Assembly (NCBI RefSeq): GCF_030317145.1
Contig: NZ_JASZYE010000001.1
Span: 868,001-932,000, forward strand
Length of the DNA stretch: 64,000 bases
Reading direction: 5' to 3'
From: Variovorax flavidus
Lineage (GTDB): Bacteria; Pseudomonadota; Gammaproteobacteria; Burkholderiales; Burkholderiaceae_C
The position numbers and the translations under genes are program-made. Each line of letters begins with the position of its first letter. The first letter of the stretch is position 1. The notes below the pieces were generated by a model. It did no database searches. It was given only the letters and a program-made list of their open reading frames with translations, and was not told where the DNA came from. Below, one piece after another: positions 28,380-37,780 of the stretch.

Positions 28380-29839
28380 TCAGGGAAAGATCGACGGCCG
28401 CTCGCTCAAGCGCACATTGGGCTGCGGCACCTCCCGGTCCGCCACGTCGATCCACCCGCCACCGAGCGACTTGTAGAGCGCCGCCGCCTGCAGCAGCACG
28501 TCGCCCTGCGCCTGGGCCAGCTGGAGCCGCGCATTGAACAGGCTGCGTTCGGCGTCGAGCACTTCGAGGTAGCTCGTGTAGCCGCCCTCGAAGCGTTTGC
28601 GCGCCAGGCGCGCATAGTTGGCGAGCGCGCTGACCTGTTGCTGCTGCGCGTCCAGGCCCTCGCGTGAATTGGTGATGCCGACCAGCGCATTCTCGGTTTC
28701 GCTGAACGCGGCCTGCACGGCCTTCTGATACTGCGCCACCGATGCGCGCTGCTGCGCCTCGGCGCTCTGCACCTGACCGGCGATGGCGCCTGCCGTGAAG
28801 ATCGGCACGCTGAGATCGACGCCGTAGGTCCACACCCTTGCGGCACGGCCCCCAGGTCGGACAGAGAGCGGCTGGCCTGGCCGTATGCCCCGGTCAGGCT
28901 GATGCTCGGGAAGTAGGCGGCCTTGGCGGCACCGATGCGTGCATTGGCCGCCATCAGCAACTGTTCCGCCTGCTGGATGTCCGGGCGCCGCTCCAGCAGG
29001 TCGGAAGGAAGCCCCGCGGGCACCACAGGCACCGCGAGTTCGTTGACCGGACGTCCGCGGGCGATCGGCCCCGGATTGCGGCCCACCAGGTTCGACAGCG
29101 CGTTTTCCTGCTGCGCGATCGCCTGGTGCAGCGCCGGTATGGTCCGCAGCGCGGCGGCATATTCGGATCGAGCCTGGCTAACTTCGACGTCCGAGACGAC
29201 GCCGCCGCGAAAACGCCGTTCAAACAGGGTCAGCGAATCCTTGCGCAGCCCGAGCGTCTCGCGCGCCACTTCGAGCTCGCGATCCTGTTCGCGCAGGTTC
29301 ACGTAGCCCGCCGTGACCGCGGCCACCACCGACAGCACCGTCGCGCGCCGGAAGGACTCGCTCGCCTGCAGCTCCGCGGTCGCGGCCTCGGTGAGCCGGC
29401 GCGTGCGTCCGAAGAGGTCGATCTCCCAGCTCGCCAACAGATTGACCTGGGTCGCGTTGTACGGGTTGATCGTCGGCGCCGGACTGATGGTCTGCTCGCT
29501 CGCACGTGTGCGGCTCCCCGCTGCCTGCGCCCCGACCTGCGGGAACAGGGGCGCGCGGGTCGTGCCGAGCACCCCGTAGAACTGCTCGACACGCGCAGCG
29601 GCGGCGACGAGATCCTGGTTGTTCCGAAGGCCGTCGTTGATGAGTGCATCGAGTTCGGGATCGCCGAACTGCTTCCACCAGGCCGTGTCGGCCGCGGTCG
29701 CCACTGCGCCGGGCGGTTCCGCCCTGAACTGCGCCGGCACGTTCAGGTCCGGGCGCTTGTAGTCTGGACCGAGCATGCAGCCGGCCAGCAGCACCGCCAG
29801 CAAGGGCACCGCGCTGCGAACCCGATCAGTGCGGACCAT
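28380..29839 (-). pseudogene. RND efflux outer-membrane lipoprotein (OprM/NodT family), frameshifted
   Basis: The start ATG 29839 opens a signal peptide with lipobox LLAGC (Cys21), followed by the OprM-type core: two outer membrane efflux repeats, WEIDLFGRTRR and ERRPDIQQAEQLL. Around residue 330 the frame is lost at a run of five G (28849-28853, read on the minus strand); one extra G restores SDLGGRAARVWTYGVDLSVP and an open frame to the stop at 28380, giving 486 residues, the family size. As given, translation would end in a wrong frame. It may be a real mutation or a sequencing slip. It overlaps the permease gene by 14 bases. Confidence 0.85.
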
Positions 29840-32800
29840 GCGCGCCCCCCTCCCCGTCCGGAGCGGCTTCGCCAGCCGGATGTGCCTCCCCCTTCTTTCC
29901 CGCCGTGCGATCACTGAGCACCTCGAAGCCCCAGAAGAACATCGGAATGAAGAAGATCGCAATCACCGTCGCGCCCAGCATGCCGCCGATCACGCCCGTG
30001 CCCAGCGACTGCCGGCTCGCCGACGACGCGCCGCTCGCGATCGCCAGCGGAATGCAGCCCAGGATGAAGGCCAGCGAGGTCATGATGATCGGCCGCAGTC
30101 GCAGCTTGGCCGCGCCGACGGCCGCATCGTAGGGCGACATGCCTTCCTTGTGCCGCAACTCGACCGCGAACTCGAAGATCAGGATCGCGTTCTTTGCCGC
30201 CAGCGCGATCAGCACCGTGAGCCCGATCTGGAAATACACGTCGTTCTGGATGCCACGCATCCAGATCGCGGCAATCGCGCCGAAGAGCGCGAAAGGCACG
30301 GCGAGCAGCACGCCAATGGGCAAGGTCCACTTCTCATACTGCGCCGCAAGGATCAGGAACACCATCACCAGCGCAAAGGCGAACACCAGGCCGGCGGTAG
30401 ATCCGGCCTTCCGCTCTTCGTAGGATTGCCCCGACCAGGCATAGGAAAAGCCCTGAGGCAGCACCTCCTTCGCGAGCGCTTCCATGGCATCGAGCGCCTG
30501 CCCGGAGCTGTAGCCAGGCGCGGCATCGCCGGAGATCTTGGCGGCGGTGAAGTTGTTGAAGCGCGTCACGATGTCGGCACCGGTCACGTAGCGCGTGGTG
30601 GCAACCGCCTTCAACGGGACCATCCCGCCAGTCCGGTTGCGCACATACATGTTCTGCAGGTCCTCGGGCTTGATGCGGTAGTCCGGCTCGGCCTGCAGGA
30701 TGACCTGGAACAGCCGGCTGTTCTTCGGGAACTGGCTGACGTAGAGCGAGCCGAAGAGCGTCTGCAGGGTCGAGTAGACGTCCTGCACCGGCACACCCAG
30801 GCTTTCGGACTTGTCGCGGTCCACGTCCACGAGCAACTGCCGGGAGCGCGTGTTGATAGTGGAGTTCACGCCCCGCAACTCGGGCCGCTGTCGCGACTTG
30901 GCGATGATCTCGCGTGTGACCTCCTCCACGCGCTGCAGACTTGCATCGCCCTCGCTCTGGACCCAGAACTCGAAACCGCCGGTCGTGCCCAGGCCTGGGA
31001 TCGAAGGCGGGTTCACCGGGATCATCACCGAATCCTCGAAGGTCGCGAATTCCGCGCTCGCGTTGCGGATCAGCGCATCGGCCCTGTCGCCCGGCGCCTG
31101 GCGCTCCGCAAAGCCCTTGAGCGAAACGAACAGCACGCCCGCGTTGGACTTGAGCTGGGAGTCGATCAGGCTGAAACCCGGCACCGACGCCACCGACTTC
31201 ACCGCCGCCTGCTTGCTGAACCATTGCTGTGCCCGATCCGTGGCCGCCTCGGTGCGGTCGAGGCTCGCGGCGTCGGGCATGATCGCCGCGGTGAAGATGT
31301 AGCCCTGGTCTTCCACCGGCAGGAAGGTCGACGGCACGCGCTTGAAGAGCCCGAGCATGATGACGATCATGCCGACGATCAGCAGCACCGACATGCCTAC
31401 GCGCCGGATGGCCAGCCGCGTGGTGGAACTGTAGCGATCGGTGAGCCGCCCGAAGCGCCGGTTGAACCAGCCGAAGAAGCCCTTCTTCTCGTGTTCGCCG
31501 GGCTTCGGCGGCTTCAGCAGGATCGCCGCCAGCGCGGGCGAGAGCGTCAGCGCCACCAGCCCGGACAGCACCACCGACACGGCGATCGTGATGGCGAACT
31601 GCTTGTAGAGCTGCCCCGTGATGCCCGAGAGAAAAGCCACGGGGATGAACACCGCGCACAGCACCAGCACGATGGCCACCACGGGACCGCTCACCTCGTC
31701 CATCGCCTTCTTCGCGGCCTCCTTGGGGGACAGGCCGAATTCGGCCATGTTGCGCTCGACGTTCTCGACCACGACGATGGCGTCGTCGACCACGATGCCG
31801 ATGGCAAGCACCATGCCGAACAGGGTCAGCATGTTGATCGAGAAGCCCATGGCCGTCATGCCGATGAACGCACCGAGGATCGACACCGGCACCGCCAGGA
31901 TCGGCACCAGCGTGGCACGCAGGCTCTGCAGGAAGATGAAGACCACCAGCACGACCAGCACCACCGCCTCGACGAAGGTGTGGACCACTTCGTTGATGGA
32001 CTCCTGCACGAACTCGGTCGTGTCCAGCGCGATGTCGTACTCCAGCCCGTCGGGGAAGGTCGGCTTCATCTGGTGGAGCAGCGCCTTTACGTCCTTGGCG
32101 ACCTGCAGCGCGTTGGCGCCGGGCTGCTGGTAGATCGCGATCAGGGTGGCCGTCTTGCCGTTGTACTTGGAGCGGATGGAGTAGTCCTTCGCACCCAGTT
32201 CCGCGCGACCGATGTCCTTGACGCGAACGATCGCGCCCGTGCCCTGCTGGGCGCGCAGGATGATGTTCTCGAACTGCGCAGGCTCGGTCATCCGGCCGGA
32301 AGTCGCAACGGGAATGGTCTGCTGCACCGGCGTGGCCGTGGGCGACGCCCCGAGGCGGCCGGCGGCGTATTGCTGGTTCTGCGCGGCCACGGCCTGCTGC
32401 ACGTCGGTCGCGGTCATGCTGAGGCCGGCCATCCGGTCGGGCTTGAGCCACAGGCGCATCGCGTAGTCCGGCGAGCCGAAGATCGAACTCTGGTTCGCGC
32501 CCGGCACGCGCTTGATCGCGTCGAGCACGTTGATGTTGGCGTAGTTCGCGATGAACGTCGGATCGTGGCTGTTGTCGGGCGAATAGATCGCCACGATCAT
32601 CATGAAGGCCTGCGATTTCTTCGCCACCGAGACACCCTGGCTGCTCACCGCCGAAGGCAGGGTGGGCAGCGCGAGGTTCACGCGGTTCTGCACGTCGACC
32701 TGCGCGAGCGAGGGATCGGTGCCGATCTCGAAGTAGACCGACAGCGTCATGTTCCCCGTCGAGCTCGACGTGGAGTTCATGTACATCATCCGGTCGGCGC

Positions 32801-33017
32801 CGTTGACCTGCTGCTCGATGGGCGCCGCCACGTTCTGCGACACCACCTCCGCACTCGCACCCGGATAGGTGGCGCTGACGGAAATCTGCGGCGGCGTGAT
32901 GTCCGGGAACTGCGCAATCGGCAGGTTCAGCATCGCGACCAGTCCCGCGAGGACCAGGATGATCGAGATGACCGACGCGAAGATCGGCCTGTCGATGAAG
33001 AAGTGCGCGAACTTCAT
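29826..33017 (-). CDS. RND multidrug efflux permease (HAE1/AcrB-MexB family)
   Basis: 1063 residues. Inner-membrane proton/drug antiporter with twelve helices and two large periplasmic loops. The N-terminus (FAHFFIDRPIFASVISIILV) and the proton-relay VVDDAIVVVENVER in helix 4 are intact, as are VALTLSPALAA and the C-terminal MTSLAFILGCIPLAIASGAS. It starts as an ATGA overlap with the adaptor gene stop. The C-terminal tail is charged and His/Gly rich. Substrates cannot be inferred. Confidence 0.95.
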   Translation of the reverse strand: MKFAHFFIDRPIFASVISIILVLAGLVAMLNLPIAQFPDITPPQISVSATYPGASAEVVSQNVAAPIEQQVNGADRMMYMNSTSSSTGNMTLSVYFEIGTDPSLAQVDVQNRVNLALPTLPSAVSSQGVSVAKKSQAFMMIVAIYSPDNSHDPTFIANYANINVLDAIKRVPGANQSSIFGSPDYAMRLWLKPDRMAGLSMTATDVQQAVAAQNQQYAAGRLGASPTATPVQQTIPVATSGRMTEPAQFENIILRAQQGTGAIVRVKDIGRAELGAKDYSIRSKYNGKTATLIAIYQQPGANALQVAKDVKALLHQMKPTFPDGLEYDIALDTTEFVQESINEVVHTFVEAVVLVVLVVFIFLQSLRATLVPILAVPVSILGAFIGMTAMGFSINMLTLFGMVLAIGIVVDDAIVVVENVERNMAEFGLSPKEAAKKAMDEVSGPVVAIVLVLCAVFIPVAFLSGITGQLYKQFAITIAVSVVLSGLVALTLSPALAAILLKPPKPGEHEKKGFFGWFNRRFGRLTDRYSSTTRLAIRRVGMSVLLIVGMIVIMLGLFKRVPSTFLPVEDQGYIFTAAIMPDAASLDRTEAATDRAQQWFSKQAAVKSVASVPGFSLIDSQLKSNAGVLFVSLKGFAERQAPGDRADALIRNASAEFATFEDSVMIPVNPPSIPGLGTTGGFEFWVQSEGDASLQRVEEVTREIIAKSRQRPELRGVNSTINTRSRQLLVDVDRDKSESLGVPVQDVYSTLQTLFGSLYVSQFPKNSRLFQVILQAEPDYRIKPEDLQNMYVRNRTGGMVPLKAVATTRYVTGADIVTRFNNFTAAKISGDAAPGYSSGQALDAMEALAKEVLPQGFSYAWSGQSYEERKAGSTAGLVFAFALVMVFLILAAQYEKWTLPIGVLLAVPFALFGAIAAIWMRGIQNDVYFQIGLTVLIALAAKNAILIFEFAVELRHKEGMSPYDAAVGAAKLRLRPIIMTSLAFILGCIPLAIASGASSASRQSLGTGVIGGMLGATVIAIFFIPMFFWGFEVLSDRTAGKKGEAHPAGEAAPDGEGGAHGPH

Positions 33018-34594
33018 CGCGCCCCCGCGAGCACGACATCCACACGGCGTGCCAGCGCGGGCGATTCACCCCCCACTATGTTGGCCGGGGCCTTGAGCAG
33101 GATGCGTTCGGGCGCCACGCCGGCCGCCAGCAGGGCATCGCGCACCGACTCGGCGCGCTGCTTGGCCAAGGCTGCGTTGCGCGTCATGTCGCCGCTCGCA
33201 TCGACGTAGCCGCGCAACTCGACCCGGAGTTCGGGCCGGGCCTTCAATGCAGCCACGACAGTCACGAGATGGACTTGCCCGGTCGCATCCAGCGCGGTCC
33301 GGCCGCGATCGAAGTAGACGGCATCCTTGTCGGCACCAGCAGTAGCAGCAGAAGAAGGCGTGGCGGCCGCGCCCGGCCCGGCCCGCGCAGCGCCTGCGCC
33401 GCCCGCTGCGGAGGGCGTTGCAGCGGTGACCTGCGCCATGCCGCCCACCGGCAATGGCATAGCGGGCACGTCCTTGGCGCGCACCACCGCACCGGGTGCC
33501 AGGCGCATGAAGCCGTCGACCACCACCCGCTCCCCGTCCTTGAGTCCGCCGGTCACGAGCCATTGATCGCCCATCCAGTCGCCGACCTGGATGGGACGCT
33601 GGTTCACCTTGCCTTCTCCATCGACCGTCCAGACGAATTCGCCGCGGGCGCTTTGCTGCACGGCCCGCTGCGGCACGACGATCGAGTTCGGCCGCGTGAA
33701 GCCGTGCACCTTGACGCGCACGAACTGCCCCGGCTTCAGGTCTCCCTTGGGATTGGGCACTTCCGCACGCAGCAGGAAGGTGCCCGTGTCCTGGCTGTAC
33801 GACGCGTCCGCGAAAGTGATGCGCCCTTGCGCCGGGAAGCTCGTGCCGTCGGCCAGCACGATCTCGACCGCGTAGTCGTCGCGCGGTGCCTTGATCAGTT
33901 TTCCCTTCGCAATCTCGTCCTGCACGCGCAGCGATTCGTTTTCCGAAAGACTGAAGTTGACGCGCATCGGATCGAGCTTGGCCACATAGGTCAGCAGGCT
34001 GTTCGCTGCACTCACGTACGCGCCGTCCTGAACCTTGGCGAAGGACGATTGCCCCGCCACGGGGGCGGTGATCGTGACGTAGCCGAGGTTCAACATCGCG
34101 TCGGTGACCTTCGCTCCAGCGGCCTCTACCGCGGCGGCGGCGGCCTGCTCCTGACCCGTGGCGTCGTCGAGATCCTTGGCGGCCAATGCGTTGTCCGCAA
34201 CGAGCGGCTTCACGCGGGCGAGATTGGCGCGGGCAGTGTTGAGCCGCGCCTGCTGTTGCGCCAGTTCGGCGCGCGCGGCCTTCAGGCTGGCTTCGAAGGG
34301 CTTGGCGTCCATGAGGAACAGCACCTGTCCAGGCTGGACGAAGGCGCCTTCGGTGTACACGCGCTTCTCGAGAAAGCCCGAGACGCGTGCGCGGATCTCG
34401 ACTTGTTGCGAACTCTCGGTCTGGCCCACGAACTCGAAGGTGGCCGGCACGGTCTGCAGCTTGACGGTCTGCACAGAGACTTCGCTCGCCTGCGGCGCTG
34501 GCTTTTCGGCCTCCTTCGAGCAAGCGACGAGCAATGCAAGCACCAGCGCCGCACTGCAGGCACGAGGCCACGTCCCGACGAGATGCAATCCCAT
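33014..34594 (-). CDS. RND periplasmic adaptor fused to a C-terminal OmpA-like domain
   Basis: 526 residues, against about 380-400 for the family. A signal peptide with lipobox LLVAC (Cys25) is followed by the adaptor parts: QTESSQQVEIRARVSGFLEK lipoyl half, a coiled-coil hairpin (about 100-165), beta barrel and membrane-proximal region to about 385. An Ala/Pro/Gly linker (386-422) leads to an OmpA-like domain (423-524) with YFDRGRTALDATG, GYVDASGD (Asp465) and NAALAKQRAESV (Arg480), positions matching peptidoglycan-binding residues. The fusion suggests the pump is anchored to the cell wall. No Tet- or Lys-type regulator lies adjacent. Confidence 0.92.
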   Translation of the reverse strand: MGLHLVGTWPRACSAALVLALLVACSKEAEKPAPQASEVSVQTVKLQTVPATFEFVGQTESSQQVEIRARVSGFLEKRVYTEGAFVQPGQVLFLMDAKPFEASLKAARAELAQQQARLNTARANLARVKPLVADNALAAKDLDDATGQEQAAAAAVEAAGAKVTDAMLNLGYVTITAPVAGQSSFAKVQDGAYVSAANSLLTYVAKLDPMRVNFSLSENESLRVQDEIAKGKLIKAPRDDYAVEIVLADGTSFPAQGRITFADASYSQDTGTFLLRAEVPNPKGDLKPGQFVRVKVHGFTRPNSIVVPQRAVQQSARGEFVWTVDGEGKVNQRPIQVGDWMGDQWLVTGGLKDGERVVVDGFMRLAPGAVVRAKDVPAMPLPVGGMAQVTAATPSAAGGAGAARAGPGAAATPSSAATAGADKDAVYFDRGRTALDATGQVHLVTVVAALKARPELRVELRGYVDASGDMTRNAALAKQRAESVRDALLAAGVAPERILLKAPANIVGGESPALARRVDVVLAGAR

Positions 34595-34845
34595 AAGCCG
34601 CTCTCCTCCTGCCTACGGAGGGTCGAAGGACCGGCGCTGAGGCAGGCAAACGACCCGAGCCGAGGCTGCTGTTGAATCGCTAATGTCGCTTCAAAGATGG
34701 TGACGGGCAAGAAGGCATGTGCGCCGCTGCATCACCATGCACTTTGTGCCGATTGACGTTGGATTCGGTTTCGTGTTCTCGTGCGGGCTTGAGGAAACTG
34801 TTGGCACGGAGCTTGAATGCCACGCTACGCACTTGGAGGAACCCA

Positions 34846-35859
34846 TTGAAAACCCTTCCTATCGACCTTGCGTTGCAAGGCGGCGGCGCCCATGGCGCCT
34901 TCACCTGGGGTGTGCTCGACCGGTTGCTGGAGGAACCCTGGGTGCGCCTCGACGGCATCTCCGGCACTTCGGCGGGCGCGATGAATGCGGCCGTGCTGGC
35001 CTGCGGCCACGCGGCGGGCGGCCCCGAAGGTGCGCGCGAAGCACTGGAGAACTTCTGGCGCGGCGTCTCCGATGCGGCCCGCTTCAGCCCCTTCCGGCGC
35101 GGCTGGACCGAGATGATCACCGGGACGTGGTCGCTCGACAACTCGCCAGCATTCGTCGCGATCGAGATGGCCACGCGCCTGTGGTCACCCTACGACCTCA
35201 ATCCACAGGGCATGAACCCGCTGCGCGGCATCCTGGCGGACCTGATCGATTTCGAGCGTCTCGCCTCGTCCCCGATCAAGCTCTTCGTGACGGCCACCAA
35301 CGTGCGCACCGGCCGTGGCCGGGTGTTCCGCAATGCCGAGATCGGCCCTGACGTGCTGCTCGCGTCGGCCTGCCTGCCCACGATGTTCCATGCGGTGGAG
35401 ATCGATGGAGACCCCTACTGGGACGGTGGGTATGCAGGCAACCCGACGATGACGCCGCTGATCCGCGAGTGCAAGGCGAGCGACACCATCCTCGTGCAGA
35501 TCAATCCCGTCGAACGCCCCGGACTGCCGCGCAGCGCGCAGGACATCACCAACCGGCTGAACGAAATCTCGTTCAATTCGCCCCTGTTGAAGGAGTTGCG
35601 CATGATCGCCATGCTCCACAAGGTGGCGGACCCCGGCCACGGCGAAGGCGCGGCATGGGCGCGCATGCGCATCCATCGCATTGCCACCGAAGCCATGCTT
35701 GAACTGGGCTATTCGTCGAAGATGATCACGGAGTGGGCCTTCCTGTGCAAGCTCCGCGACGACGGGCGGCGCTCTGCGAACACCTTCATCGAAGCGCACG
35801 GAGGCGACATCGGCAAGCGTTCGACGCTCGACCTCGACGCCTTGCTGGAAGGGGTCTGA
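34846..35859 (+). CDS. Patatin-like phospholipase
   Basis: 337 residues. No ATG fits; TTG 34846 is chosen because GGAGGA (34835-34840) lies five bases upstream and the family begins here. The oxyanion loop GGGAHG (12-17), nucleophile GTSAG (Ser42) and the Asp of the dyad in DGG (Asp193) are all present, with C-terminal helices. Patatins hydrolyse lipids or stored polyesters. It precedes the GntP permease by three bases. In related bacteria this pair occurs with 3-hydroxybutyrate genes, which suggests polyhydroxybutyrate turnover, but none lie here. Confidence 0.88.
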   Translation: MKTLPIDLALQGGGAHGAFTWGVLDRLLEEPWVRLDGISGTSAGAMNAAVLACGHAAGGPEGAREALENFWRGVSDAARFSPFRRGWTEMITGTWSLDNSPAFVAIEMATRLWSPYDLNPQGMNPLRGILADLIDFERLASSPIKLFVTATNVRTGRGRVFRNAEIGPDVLLASACLPTMFHAVEIDGDPYWDGGYAGNPTMTPLIRECKASDTILVQINPVERPGLPRSAQDITNRLNEISFNSPLLKELRMIAMLHKVADPGHGEGAAWARMRIHRIATEAMLELGYSSKMITEWAFLCKLRDDGRRSANTFIEAHGGDIGKRSTLDLDALLEGV

Positions 35860-35862
35860 GCC

Positions 35863-37317
35863 ATGGGACTCGCAGGCATCTTCGTAGGCCTCGGCCTGCT
35901 CATCTGGCTTTCCTACCGCGGGTGGAGCGTGCTCGTGCTGGCGCCCGCGGCGGCGCTGATCGCGGCACTGTTCGCGAACGAGCCGCTGCTCGCGCACTGG
36001 ACGCAGACCTTCATGAGCTCGGCTGCCGGATTCCTGGCGCAGTTCTTTCCCCTTTTCCTGCTCGGCGCGGTCTTCGGCAAGCTGATGGACGACAGCGGCT
36101 CGGTGCAGACGATCGCGCGCTTCATGACCGAAAAGCTCGGCCCCAAGCGCGCGATGCTCGCGGTCGTCCTGGCCGGCGCCCTCGTGACTTACGGCGGTGT
36201 GAGCCTCTTCGTCGCCTTCTTCGTGCTCGCGCCGATGGCGCATGCACTGTTCCGCGCGGCGGACATTCCGGCGCGCCTGATGCCGGCGGCCATTGCGCTG
36301 GGCACCTCGACCTTCACGATGTCGGCGCTGCCGGGCACGCCGGCCATCCAGAACGCCATCCCCATGCCCTTCTTCGGCACCACGGCCTTCGCGGCGCCAG
36401 GCCTCGGCGTCATCGCCGCGGCCATCATGCTCGGCTTCGGCATGTGGTGGTTGCGCCGCGCAGAAGGGGCTGCGCGGCGGTCCGGTGAAAGTTACGCACC
36501 CGTCGCAGTCGACAAGCACGTGAGTGCCGCGGAAGACCCGGTGGTGCGCGAGCGCGCCACGACTTCCGGCAGCTTCGACCCCGCGGAGGTCACCCATGGG
36601 CAGCACGGTGCCGGCCAGCCGGGCATCGTGGTTGCGCTGCTGCCGCTCGTGATGGTGGTGCTCGTGAATCTGCTCATGGCCCTGGTGATCCTGCCGCGCC
36701 TGGACACAAGCTACCTCGAAGAGCCGCGCTTCGGCGGCATCACGATCGCGAACGTGGGCGGCGTCTGGGCGGTGCTGGTGGCACTGACTGCGGCGATCGC
36801 CCTGCTGGTGGCGCTGAACTGGCGTCGACTGCCTTCCCTGCGCGCAACGGTCGACGCCGGTGCGAACGCCTCGGTGCTGCCGGTGGTGTGCGTGGCCAGC
36901 CTGGTGGGCTTTGGCGCCGTGGTCGCCGCGATGCCGGCCTTCGACCTGGTGCGCGAATGGGTGCTGGGCATCGGCGGCGGGCCGCTGGTGTCGCTCGCGC
37001 TGTCGACCAACATCCTCGCCGCACTCACCGGATCAGCCTCGGGCGGCTTGACGATCGCGCTGGACGCCCTGGGTGCGACCTACATGGAGCTGGCGGCCAC
37101 GACCGGGATCGATCCGGCCCTGATGCACCGCGTGGCCGTGATCGGCGCGGGCACCCTGGACAGCCTGCCGCACAACGGCGCGGTCGTCACCCTGCTCGCC
37201 GTATGCGGCACGGGGCACCGCGAAAGCTATTTCGACATCGTGATGGTGGGCATCGTGGGCGCCCTGATCGCGCTGATCGCCGTGATCGTGCTCGGAACCG
37301 CCCTGGGTTCTTTCTGA
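35863..37317 (+). CDS. GntP-family carboxylate permease
   Basis: 484 residues with about twelve membrane helices. GntP proteins import gluconate and related hydroxy acids by proton symport. The GTSTFTMSALPGTPAIQNAIP segment and the C-terminal GAGTLDSLPHNGAVVTLL stretch are family hallmarks. A long charged loop (about 205-250) is cytoplasmic. With the patatin gene three bases upstream, a hydroxyacyl acid such as 3-hydroxybutyrate is the likelier cargo; this is inference from association. Confidence 0.88.
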   Translation: MGLAGIFVGLGLLIWLSYRGWSVLVLAPAAALIAALFANEPLLAHWTQTFMSSAAGFLAQFFPLFLLGAVFGKLMDDSGSVQTIARFMTEKLGPKRAMLAVVLAGALVTYGGVSLFVAFFVLAPMAHALFRAADIPARLMPAAIALGTSTFTMSALPGTPAIQNAIPMPFFGTTAFAAPGLGVIAAAIMLGFGMWWLRRAEGAARRSGESYAPVAVDKHVSAAEDPVVRERATTSGSFDPAEVTHGQHGAGQPGIVVALLPLVMVVLVNLLMALVILPRLDTSYLEEPRFGGITIANVGGVWAVLVALTAAIALLVALNWRRLPSLRATVDAGANASVLPVVCVASLVGFGAVVAAMPAFDLVREWVLGIGGGPLVSLALSTNILAALTGSASGGLTIALDALGATYMELAATTGIDPALMHRVAVIGAGTLDSLPHNGAVVTLLAVCGTGHRESYFDIVMVGIVGALIALIAVIVLGTALGSF

Positions 37318-37336
37318 ACGCGCCGGGCGGTGACGC

Positions 37337-37579
37337 TCAGCTCGCCCGGCGGCGAGCGTGCGTGACCCACTCCTCGGACAGCGCGGTAACGCACCGCGCG
37401 TAGCTCGCCTCGGCTTGTTCCTGCGCCTCGACCAGGCGAGCCAGTTCCGCAATCTCCTCCGGACTCGGCGGTGCCTTGTCGCCACCGCACATCCAGTCGC
37501 CCAGCGCCTCGATGAGATCCCCGCGTGCCGTATCGACCGCGAGACGGCTCATGACGACTGCACGTTGCAGACGGCTCAT
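37337..37579 (-). CDS. Small Cys-containing protein of unknown function
   Basis: 80 residues from ATG 37579, chosen for the strong GAGGAAAGG just upstream; a GTG eight codons earlier is possible. Basic at the N-terminus (SRLQRAVVMSRLAVDTARGD), then an acidic helical region (SPEEIAELARLVEAQEQAEA). Two Cys residues, no known domain and no signal peptide. It sits tail to tail with the GntP gene. Real coding is likely from the ribosome site and amino acid make-up, but function is unknown. Confidence 0.6.
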   Translation of the reverse strand: MSRLQRAVVMSRLAVDTARGDLIEALGDWMCGGDKAPPSPEEIAELARLVEAQEQAEASYARCVTALSEEWVTHARRRAS

Positions 37580-37780
37580 TTCGCCTTTCCTCAATCGTTG
37601 CACGGCGACCCTCCCTGAAGTTCGAATGCAGACTACTTATGTATTACTTTGTGGCGGTGTAGGTCTATATCGCTTAGGCCGTAGTCTTTTCGCCCGGTTG
37701 CAAGCGGGAGGCTTCTGCGCCTTGCGTGCCGGGCGCGGCGGCAGGATGATGTGCCGCCCTTTCCTGAGAGGAGCGGCGCC

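Noticed and set aside
29775..33209. A long plus-strand open frame opposite the RND permease
   Set aside because: Its His/Arg/Gln-rich composition and lack of motifs mark it as an antisense shadow of the permease gene.
37604..37780. Possible riboswitch upstream of cstA
   Set aside because: The region is AT-richer and has a small CCCG/CGGG hairpin, but no known riboswitch core could be recognised.
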